The notes beneath the pieces are model-generated. The model saw only the letters and a program-made list of their open reading frames with translations. It searched no databases and was not told the origin of the DNA. From an uncultured Oscillospiraceae bacterium (lineage in GTDB: Bacteria > Bacillota > Clostridia > Oscillospirales > Oscillospiraceae), in NCBI GenBank assembly GCA_944385535.1, contig CALWXR010000025.1, positions 1-40,291 on the forward strand: DNA of 40,291 bases, written 5' to 3'. The position numbers were made by a program, and so were the translations under genes. This document shows, piece after piece, positions 21,651 to 27,666 of this stretch (the stretch's first letter is position 1; every line of letters begins with the position of its first letter).

Positions 21651-22364
21651 AGGAACGATCCTCCATTACATTTTCTTTTGATAATAGGACATAAAACAAA
21701 GTCTAATACCGTTTTGAGCAAAAATATTCCCACGAGAAGAAGCGTAATCCACATGGGAGCGTCCAGAAAAATTCCAATCCACGCGCCGGCCATCAAAAGC
21801 CAGTGAAGGATCTCGCCGGATTTTGCCTGGGCTTTATCACGGATCAGCTGGTTGCGTTCATCTTTTTCCTCAATCTCGTTCAGCTTCATCAAATCGGGGT
21901 TTTTTCTCCCCACAGATCGATATACCATTTTGCGATGCCATAGCCAAACAGTCCGGCTCCTATGCCGATCATGGCGCCGCTTTGAGAATCGCTCAAATAG
22001 TCCAAAAGAAATCTTGCGGCAAGAACCAAAGCAATGCCCACAACGCCAATGGCAAGATACAGGCTTGTTTTCTTTCTCCTCTAAATGAGCAGATTTGAAA
22101 AATGCACAATTTCGGATTTGCACTGGAGCGGGAGCTCCCAAGGCTCCAAAAGTGTAAAGGGAGCTGGCCCGTAGGGCCTGAGGGATTGTGCAGTGAAATG
22201 TTGCGAATTCGCCCGCACTTCGGCAAAAAGGGAAGCGCCCTGCCGCGTCAATCCCCCAGTCACGGCTTCGCCGTGACAGCCCCCTTTACACAAGGGGGCC
22301 TTTGACTGCTTCCTTTTTCTGCAATTTGTGTACAATTTGAATTTGCTCATTTAGAGTTTCTCAT
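21647..22364 (-). pseudogene. Small membrane protein gene split by a MITE and a frameshift
   Basis: The original start is ATG 22364 (AGGAGG upstream; ATGA overlap with the XRE stop). After ATGAGAAA the frame is interrupted by the 278-bp element. It resumes after 22073 as KKTSLYLAIGVVGIALVLAA, then DYLSDSQSGAMIGIGAGLFG and IAKWYIDLWG. A one-base shift in GGGGAGAAAAAACCCC near 21905 breaks it again. The rest reads PDLMKLNEIEEKDERNQLI, then two spans (EILHWLLMAGAWIGIFL and WITLLLVGIFLLKTVL). Rejoined, it is a four-span protein of about 145 residues of the kind that accompanies XRE-ABC operons. The downstream part could restart at ATG 21889. Confidence 0.85.
22079..22356. mobile_element. MITE, 278 bp, with terminal inverted repeats and 6-bp target duplication
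   Basis: Terminal inverted repeats of about 35 bases start CTCTAAATGAGCA at both ends. TTTCTC is duplicated at 22073-22078 and 22357-22362. The interior carries a GTCACGG...CCGTGAC hairpin and no open frame. Removing the element and one duplication restores ATGAGAAAGAAAACAAGCC, an intact gene start. Transposition would need a transposase from elsewhere. Confidence 0.93.
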
Positions 22365-22564
22365 TGCTTTTCCTCCTCATAAATGAAAATATCTTCAATG
22401 CTCATATCAAAATACCGCGCAAGCTTAAACGCCAATATAATAGAAGGGTTGTACCGTCCATTTTCCAGAGAGCCGATGGCCTGCCGGGATACTTCCAGCG
22501 CGGCGGCAAGTTCTTCCTGCTTGATTCCCCGTTCTTTCCGGATTTCCTCCAAACGATTTTTCAC
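22361..22564 (-). CDS. XRE-family transcriptional regulator
   Basis: 67 residues from GTG 22564, with AAAGGAGGCGCGCC upstream. It consists almost entirely of a Cro/cI helix-turn-helix: NRLEEIRKERGIKQEELAAA, then VSRQAIGSLENGRYNPSI, ending FDMSIEDIFIYEE. This short class (YozG-like) often represses its own operon of membrane and ABC genes. The stop overlaps the split membrane gene, and the promoter carries a GTATG...CATAC palindrome. Confidence 0.9.
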   Translation of the reverse strand: MKNRLEEIRKERGIKQEELAAALEVSRQAIGSLENGRYNPSIILAFKLARYFDMSIEDIFIYEEEKQ

Positions 22565-22606
22565 GGCGCGCCTCCTTTCTATGGAAAGTTTGCTTTCTAT
22601 ATCCAT

Positions 22607-22634
22607 ATTATAGCAAAGCGTATGATTATCTCAA
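22607..22634 (-). promoter_or_regulatory. Promoter and likely autoregulatory operator of the XRE-ABC operon
   Basis: Minus strand TTGAGA and perfect TATAAT with a 16-base spacer. A GTATG...CATAC inverted repeat overlaps the -35 box, a probable site for the XRE protein (inference). Confidence 0.6.
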
Positions 22635-22639
22635 GCATA

Positions 22640-23110
22640 CTTTCCGTTTAAAGAGATGTTTTTCTTACGCCATAGATCACCGGCTAAGACGAAAAGCACA
22701 AGAAATCAAAATACAATACTTATATAAATAGTCTGTGAAGGGCTGAAAACAATATTTATAGACTATAAACGAAGGCTGAAACCTGCTTTCTTCACAGTCT
22801 GCTACACATCTTCGTCGTGTAAATAATGCCTGCTGAATAAGTTGTTATCACCACTTATTCAGCAGACATTACATAGGCATTTTACCGGGAACTTGCTGGC
22901 TCCGCTGCGCGTCAGGGGACAGAGCAAAGGCGGCCGGCAAGGGTTAAGCCTGTCCGTCCTCTTGCGGAGCCTCAATCGATTTGCATTCCTGCGCTGAGTT
23001 TGGCGGCATCGACCGGGATGGAGAGGGGTTCCGTGATGAATCGTTTTGAACATCACGGAACCCCCATGTTAGCCCTGTCCCCGGGGTGAGAAGCGGCTGA
23101 TGGTATCCTG
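22640..23110. other. Non-coding stretch with strong hairpins
   Basis: No gene is supported. Two perfect inverted repeats stand out: CTGCTGAATAAG (arms 22830-22841 and 22854-22865) and GGGGTTCCGTGATG (arms 23025-23038 and 23051-23064). CTGTGAAG/CTTCACAG also flank 22725-22800. The GC content rises sharply at about 22880. The first hairpin arm resembles the arm of the hairpin at 27339-27386 (CTTATTCAGCAG). Confidence 0.55.
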
Positions 23111-23118
23111 GGGTTGTA

Positions 23119-23307
23119 TCAGGAAATCGAAGCTTCCTTTGCCAGCTGACCCATCAGCTTGTCCATCTCCTGGCGGGAGCGAACGGCCCGGGCTTTTTTC
23201 AGAACCGCGTCCTTTTCTTCCCTGGTCATCATGGCGTAGGCGTTCGTTGCTGCTTCGTTTCGGATTAAAGCGGACACAAAGCCGCTGGGGATCTGATCGC
23301 TTTTCAT
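23119..23307 (-). CDS. 62-residue helical protein of unknown function
   Basis: ATG 23307 follows AGGAGGTAAACTTT. The protein is helical and charged (MKSDQIPSGFVSALIRNEAA, then MMTREEKDAVLKKARAV). It has no cysteines and no membrane segment. It lies 15 bases after the spoIVB stop on the same strand, so it could share that transcript. Small proteins of this type are common and unassigned in Oscillospiraceae. Confidence 0.7.
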   Translation of the reverse strand: MKSDQIPSGFVSALIRNEAATNAYAMMTREEKDAVLKKARAVRSRQEMDKLMGQLAKEASIS

Positions 23308-23322
23308 AAAGTTTACCTCCTG

Positions 23323-24288
23323 TTATGCTGCCGCGGAGAGCATATTTTCAATGAAAATTCCGTATCCGGTAGTTGGATCTTTTACCAAAACATGGGTCAC
23401 CGCCCCCACAAGACGGCCGTTCTGGATGATGGGGGAGCCGGACATGCCCTGGACGATGCCGCCGGTGGTTTCCAGAAGCTGGGGATCTGTGACTTTAATG
23501 AGAAGATTTCTGCCGTCCGGGCGGTCTGCGGAATAAATTTTCATAATTTCCACAGAATACTCCTGTGCCTCCTGCCCTTGGATCGTGGAGCGGATCACAG
23601 CGGGGCCTGTCTGGATCTCTTCCCGGGTGGCGGCGGGGATCGGTTCGCCCGGGAATTTCTGCTTTGTTACACCGAACACACCTTGCGGGGTGTTTTTCTG
23701 CAGAGCGGCAAAGGCCGCTTCCGCAGAGCCCTTCAGCTGTCCCGGCTCCCCGGATTTTCCTTTCTTTATGCTGAGGATCCGGGCGTCAAAGGCGCTGCCG
23801 CTGGTCATTTGCAGCAGACTGCCTTTGGCGTTGCTGACGCCATGGCCCAGAGCGCCGAAGGCGCCGTTCTCCGGGTCGTAAAATGTGACGGTGCCGATGC
23901 CGGCAATGCCCTGGCGCAGATAAACGCCAAGCCGGGGCTCGCCGCTGCCGCGTGTGGTGGGGATCGTAAGATCTTGGGTTTTGTTCCCCCGGCGCACGGT
24001 AAGCAGCGCGTCCTCGTCACAGCTTTTTAACGCGGAGCGCACATCCTCCGTACAGTCGATTTCCGCGCCGTCGATCTTTAGGATCTCGTCGCCGATTTTC
24101 AGTCCTGCTTCTTTCGCCCGGATTCCCATTACATCATCAAAAGCAGCCACGGTGACGGTGTCGTCGCTGAGCTGCAGACCGATGATCCTGCCCACCGGCA
24201 CCAGCATTTGGGCCGCCTGGGCGGTTCCGGGGATCAGCAGGCAAACTGCCAGAAAACAAAAGAAACAATTCCATAGTCGTTTTATCAT
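23323..24288 (-). CDS. spoIVB: SpoIVB peptidase (sigma-K checkpoint protease)
   Basis: 321 residues from ATG 24288 (GGAGGGCAGCAAG upstream). A signal/anchor segment lies at residues about 7-26. A PDZ domain (about 60-115: AKEAGLKIGDEILKIDGAEI) precedes the S55 peptidase domain. The catalytic His is in FGALGHGVSNAKG and the Ser in IVQGMSGSPIIQNGRLVGA, with the typical end VLVKDPTTGYGIFIENML. Secreted from the forespore, it cleaves SpoIVFA to start pro-sigma-K processing. It is shorter than the Bacillus protein (about 425) but has all catalytic elements. It marks the host as a spore former. Confidence 0.95.
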   Translation of the reverse strand: MIKRLWNCFFCFLAVCLLIPGTAQAAQMLVPVGRIIGLQLSDDTVTVAAFDDVMGIRAKEAGLKIGDEILKIDGAEIDCTEDVRSALKSCDEDALLTVRRGNKTQDLTIPTTRGSGEPRLGVYLRQGIAGIGTVTFYDPENGAFGALGHGVSNAKGSLLQMTSGSAFDARILSIKKGKSGEPGQLKGSAEAAFAALQKNTPQGVFGVTKQKFPGEPIPAATREEIQTGPAVIRSTIQGQEAQEYSVEIMKIYSADRPDGRNLLIKVTDPQLLETTGGIVQGMSGSPIIQNGRLVGAVTHVLVKDPTTGYGIFIENMLSAAA

Positions 24289-24320
24289 CTTGCTGCCCTC
24301 CTTAAATTTGTCTGCCTTTT

Positions 24321-24348
24321 TAATATGACCCGGGGCAACCAACATAAC
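24321..24348 (-). promoter_or_regulatory. Possible forespore (sigma-F/G type) promoter of spoIVB
   Basis: Minus strand CATATTA (close to the sigma-G -10 CATAMTA) at 24321-24327 and GTTAT at 24344-24348 with a 16-base spacer. It lies about 33 bases before the ATG. Bacillus spoIVB is read by these sigma factors. The match is short, so this is suggestive only. Confidence 0.45.
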
Positions 24349-24534
24349 CGCTGAAAATGTCGAAAATTCAGGAATGGAATGGGGATAGTGGGGGTTTTTG
24401 CATGCTGAAATTTTTTGAAGCGGACGGAGAAAGACGCGTTTAACGCAGCCGCAAGCGCCGCCGGGACGGATGGAACGGAAGCTGGTTTATTTCCCCGGAA
24501 ATTTTTCGAAGAAAAGACGGACGGGGACTGCTTC

Positions 24535-24595
24535 ATTTACCTATTGACAAAGTAGGCAGAAGGTGCTATATTACCTATGGATTTACTAGGTAAAT
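24535..24595 (+). promoter_or_regulatory. nifS promoter with two Rrf2-type operator palindromes
   Basis: TTGACA (24544-24549) and TATATT (24567-24572) with a 17-base spacer. Two sites of identical layout cover it. Site 1 is ATTTACCTA, 9 bases, TAGG, with its spacer containing the -35 box. Site 2 is ATTACCTA, 9 bases, TAGGTAAAT, overlapping the -10 end and the transcript start. The third gene of the operon encodes a Rrf2 regulator, so autorepression is likely. Confidence 0.75.
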
Positions 24596-24614
24596 ACACT
24601 CTGGAGGATAGACT

Positions 24615-25805
24615 ATGATGCATGTATACGCTGATAACGCGGCGACCACCGCCATGAGCCAGGTGGCGATTGACGCGATGACGCCTTATTTTAACAAAAT
24701 TTACGGCAACCCTTCTTCCCTGCACTCGGTTGGCCAGGAGGCCAAGGAGGCGCTGGACGCTGCCCGGGCGACTGTGGCCGCCTGCCTGGGCTGTGAGCCC
24801 CGGGAAATCATCTTCACCTCCGGCGGCAGCGAGGCGGACAACCAGGCCATCCTTTCCGCCGCGGCCTACGGCAAGAAGAAAAACAAAACCCACATCATTA
24901 CCACCGCCTTTGAGCATCACGCGGTGCTCCACACCCTGCAGAAGCTGGAGAAGGAAGGCTTTACCGTCACCTATCTGGATGTAAGCAAGGGCCACAACAT
25001 CACCGCTCAGCAGGTCAAAGACGCCATTCGGGAGGACACCTGCCTGGTGACCACCATGTACGCCAACAACGAGATCGGCTCCGTCTTGCCCATTTCGGAG
25101 ATCGGCGCGGTTTGTAAGGAAGCGGGCGTGACCTTCCACACCGACGCGGTTCAGGCCGTGGGCCATCTGCGCATCCATGTGAAGGAGCAGAACATTGACA
25201 TGCTCAGCCTGTCCGGCCATAAGTTCCACGGCCCCAAGGGTGTGGGCGCGCTGTATGTCCGCCGGGGGCTTCCCCTGGTGAACGTCATTGAAGGCGGCGC
25301 CCAGGAGCGGGGCAAGCGGGCCGGTACGGAAAATCTGCCCGCCATCTGCGGCATGGCCGCCGCCATGAAGGACGCCTGTGACCACATGGATGAGAACATG
25401 TCTCGGGTAGCCGCCATGCGGGATCGGCTGATCGAAGGCTTAAGCCGGATTCCCCACAGCGCCCTGAACGGCGACCCGGTGAACCGGCTGCCCGGCAACG
25501 TCAGCTTCTGCTTTGAGGGTATTGAGGGAGAGAGCCTGCTGCTTCTGCTGGATATGAAGGGGGTCTGCGCCTCCTCCGGCTCTGCCTGCACCTCCGGCAG
25601 TCTGGATCCCAGCCATGTGCTGCTGGCCATCGGCCGGGTTCACGACGTGGCCCACGGCTCCCTGCGGCTTTCCTTAAGCGAGTACAACACCCAGGAGGAA
25701 GTGGATCACATTCTCCAGGTGGTTCCGGAAGTGGTTGCCTACCTTCGGAACATGAGCCCGGTGTGGCGGGATCTGCAAGACGGCAAGCGGGAATATATTC
25801 TGTAA
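24615..25805 (+). CDS. nifS: Cysteine desulfurase NifS/IscS
   Basis: 396 residues. PLP-binding Lys is in SLSGHKFHGPKG near residue 202. The substrate/cofactor region is EIIFTSGGSEADNQAI, with FEHHAVLHT. The catalytic Cys loop is SSGSACTSGSLDPSHVL near 322. It transfers sulfur from cysteine to the scaffold NifU for Fe-S assembly. GGAGGATAGACT precedes ATGATG (24615 or 24618). It is the first gene of nifS-nifU-rrf2; nifU follows after 33 bases with its own AAGGAG site. Confidence 0.97.
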   Translation: MMHVYADNAATTAMSQVAIDAMTPYFNKIYGNPSSLHSVGQEAKEALDAARATVAACLGCEPREIIFTSGGSEADNQAILSAAAYGKKKNKTHIITTAFEHHAVLHTLQKLEKEGFTVTYLDVSKGHNITAQQVKDAIREDTCLVTTMYANNEIGSVLPISEIGAVCKEAGVTFHTDAVQAVGHLRIHVKEQNIDMLSLSGHKFHGPKGVGALYVRRGLPLVNVIEGGAQERGKRAGTENLPAICGMAAAMKDACDHMDENMSRVAAMRDRLIEGLSRIPHSALNGDPVNRLPGNVSFCFEGIEGESLLLLLDMKGVCASSGSACTSGSLDPSHVLLAIGRVHDVAHGSLRLSLSEYNTQEEVDHILQVVPEVVAYLRNMSPVWRDLQDGKREYIL

Positions 25806-25838
25806 ATGAACTAAAATAGATTTAAGGAGATCATATAA

Positions 25839-26267
25839 ATGGCACTGTACAGTGAAAAAGTAATGGATCATTTCACCCACCCCCGGAATGTGGGCATCAT
25901 TGAAAACGCCGACGGCGTAGGAGAAGTGGGCAACGCCAAGTGCGGCGATATTATGAAGATCTATCTGAAAATCGATCATGAGATCATTTCGGACGTAAAG
26001 TTCGAGACCTTTGGCTGCGGCTCCGCCATTGCCTCTTCCTCCATGGCTACGGAAATGATCAAGGGCAAGTCCATCCACGAGGCCATGCAGCTGACCAACA
26101 AGGCTGTGGCGGAGGCCCTGGACGGCCTGCCCGCCCACAAGCTCCACTGCTCTGTGCTGGCGGAGGAGGCCATCAAAAACGCCCTGAAGGATTACTACGA
26201 CCGCAACGGCCTTCCCTACAACGAGAAGGATTTCCCGGACTGCGCCCATTGCGCCCACTGCGAGTAA
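25839..26267 (+). CDS. nifU: Fe-S cluster scaffold NifU/IscU
   Basis: 142 residues with the three scaffold cysteines: NAKCGDIMKIYL near residue 35, FGCGSAIASSS near 61 and HKLHCSVLAEEAI near 104. The start MALYSEKVMDHFTHPRNVGI is typical of clostridial IscU. It builds [Fe-S] clusters with sulfur from NifS. The C-terminus ends CAHCAHCE, adding three more cysteines in a short tail, as seen in related clostridial proteins. rrf2 begins 4 bases after its stop. Confidence 0.97.
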   Translation: MALYSEKVMDHFTHPRNVGIIENADGVGEVGNAKCGDIMKIYLKIDHEIISDVKFETFGCGSAIASSSMATEMIKGKSIHEAMQLTNKAVAEALDGLPAHKLHCSVLAEEAIKNALKDYYDRNGLPYNEKDFPDCAHCAHCE

Positions 26268-26271
26268 GGGT

Positions 26272-26691
26272 ATGATCGTATCGACCAAGGGGCGTTACGC
26301 TCTGCGGGTGATGGTCAGCTTCGCCCAGCGGGGCCGGGAGGAGTACATCCCCCTGAAGGAGATTGCCGAGGCGGAGGGCATCTCCCAGAAGTATCTGGAG
26401 TCCATTATGACCACCTTGTCCAAGGCGGGCTTTGTGGACGCCGTTCACGGCAAGGGCGGCGGCTACCGCTTAAACCGCAGCCCGGAGGAATACACCGTAG
26501 GCAGCATTTTGAAGCTGACAGAGGGCGGCCTCACCGCGGTGTCCTGCACCGCCCAGGGGGCGGCTGCCTGCTCCCGGACGGAGTGCTGCCAGGCTAAGCC
26601 CATGTGGGACCGGCTGGATAAGATGATTGACGATTTCTTTGAGGGCATCACCATCGCGGATCTGCTCAAAGACAATGGCGTTCAGAAATAA
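26272..26691 (+). CDS. Rrf2-family (IscR-like) Fe-S-sensing repressor
   Basis: 139 residues. The N-terminus MIVSTKGRYALRVMVSFAQR is the Rrf2 hallmark. The winged helix continues with LKEIAEAEGISQKYLESIMT and GKGGGYRLNR. Cysteines cluster at about 92-107 (SCTAQGAAACSRTECCQAK), where IscR holds its cluster. It is directly downstream of nifU, and two palindromes lie over the operon promoter, so it probably represses nifS-nifU when clusters are sufficient. CymR-like sulfur sensing is the alternative, but CymR lacks such cysteines. Confidence 0.92.
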   Translation: MIVSTKGRYALRVMVSFAQRGREEYIPLKEIAEAEGISQKYLESIMTTLSKAGFVDAVHGKGGGYRLNRSPEEYTVGSILKLTEGGLTAVSCTAQGAAACSRTECCQAKPMWDRLDKMIDDFFEGITIADLLKDNGVQK

Positions 26692-26719
26692 TACTGATTC
26701 TCTTTTAAAATCTTACATC

Positions 26720-26745
26720 GGATGAAGGATTTTCATTAGAGAACC
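26720..26745 (+). repeat. 27-bp-type repeat, copy A
   Basis: GGATGAAGGATTTTCATTAG followed by AGAACC, matching 30582-30608 with three or four differences and the same orientation. Both lie shortly after the end of a transcription unit. Confidence 0.7.
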
Positions 26746-26821
26746 ATATTCGGCAGTGCCGGAAGGCGATGCCTTCTTGATTCAAATGAAAGATTTACAA
26801 TGAAGGTCTCTAAAACAACGA

Positions 26822-26894
26822 TAAAATTCAAATATGTTTGATGACTTTCATTTTTGGCGGCGCTGTACTCAGCGCGGGGATTTAATCAAGAAAT
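26822..26894 (+). repeat. 73-bp dispersed intergenic repeat, copy B
   Basis: Same orientation as 8741-8813, with six differences. Shared core TTTGGCGGCGCTGTACTCAGC and end TTTAATCAAGAAAT. No gene overlaps it. Confidence 0.9.
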
Positions 26895-26905
26895 GGTATA
26901 AAACA

Positions 26906-26958
26906 AGGCGTTGTCTAAAAATGATTGTTCCGAATCATTGGAGACAACGCCTCTTTTT
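26906..26958 (+). terminator. Long hairpin/terminator 1
   Basis: AGGCGTTGTCT/AGACAACGCCT with an inner ATGATT/AATCAT stem, then CTTTTTAT. A strong intrinsic terminator, 215 bases after the rrf2 stop. Confidence 0.8.
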
Positions 26959-26996
26959 ATGGCCGGCCTGTGGATTATGTTTTCAAAATGTGAATA

Positions 26997-27052
26997 AACA
27001 GCCGACTTTTTTGAGGGGCAGATTTCCCTCTCAAAAAAGTGGGCTGTTTTCT
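26997..27052 (+). terminator. Long hairpin/terminator 2
   Basis: AACAGCC and ACTTTTTTGAG pair with CTCAAAAAAGT and GGCTGTT (one G-G mismatch between), then TTTTCTTCTTTT. Confidence 0.7.
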
Positions 27053-27146
27053 TCTTTTGGGATGCTGCGCGACAGTCGGGACAATCAAACGGCTTCCCAA
27101 CCGGCTGGTTTGTATTTTATGACGCAGCTCCTAGATAATGTGTACT

Positions 27147-27196
27147 GAACAACGCAAAAGCCCTGCCAAGGCTTTCCGGACTTTTTTGCGTTGTTC
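27147..27196. repeat. Long inverted repeat 3
   Basis: 13-base perfect arms GAACAACGCAAAA/TTTTGCGTTGTTC around a 24-base interior that pairs again (AAAGCC/GGCTTT). It could act as a terminator on the minus strand. Confidence 0.7.
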
Positions 27197-27295
27197 CGGC
27201 GCAAGGTTTTTTCCGTCTTTCAGCGAAAAAAGCCTGTACCTGTTTGGATGACGCGGTGCGCCCCATCATCGAAAATACCCATTGATACGCGCCTG

Positions 27296-27335
27296 AATTG
27301 AAAAAAACGGTTGGAAAGAGCCGTTTTTTTCAATT
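27296..27335. terminator. Bidirectional hairpin/terminator 4
   Basis: 15-base perfect arms AATTGAAAAAAACGG/CCGTTTTTTTCAATT with a 10-base loop; T-runs on both strands. Confidence 0.75.
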
Positions 27336-27338
27336 TCC

Positions 27339-27386
27339 CGCCTGCGGCGGGGAATAAGCCGCTTTCCTCGGCTTATTCAGCAGGCG
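27339..27386. repeat. Long inverted repeat 5
   Basis: CGCCTG and GAATAAGCCG pair with CGGCTTATTC and CAGGCG. The right arm shares CTTATTCAGCAG with the hairpin at 22830-22865. 27390-27560 holds nothing further that I can support. Confidence 0.65.
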
Positions 27387-27576
27387 CTAATTTAAGTCCT
27401 TTCATATCCAAGCCTCCATTCAAATCACGATTTAACGCCATGTTATTATAGCATCACACTGGGAATCATAAGGAAAAAGAGGCGGCTGCACGCTGAAGAT
27501 CCGGGCATTGGATCAAAAACGCCGGTTTTGGAGAATACGATCGAAAAAATATATGCATATTTCACGGAAAAATGAG

Positions 27577-27605
27577 TTGATATTCATTCGTTTTTGTGAT
27601 ATTAT
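27577..27605 (+). promoter_or_regulatory. Sigma-A promoter of the GH85 gene
   Basis: TTGATA and TATTAT with a 17-base spacer, about 60 bases before the ATG. A GGGAGG...CCTCCC hairpin lies in the leader (27616-27640), just before the AAAGGAG ribosome site. Confidence 0.65.
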
Positions 27606-27666
27606 ACATAATATCTGGGAGGGGATGCCTGCTCCTCCCATTGTCATTACGAAAGGAGAATGATGG

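Noticed and set aside
26834-27148. Open frame of about 100 codons between rrf2 and the GH85 gene
   Set aside because: It runs through a repeat and two terminator hairpins and has no ribosome site.
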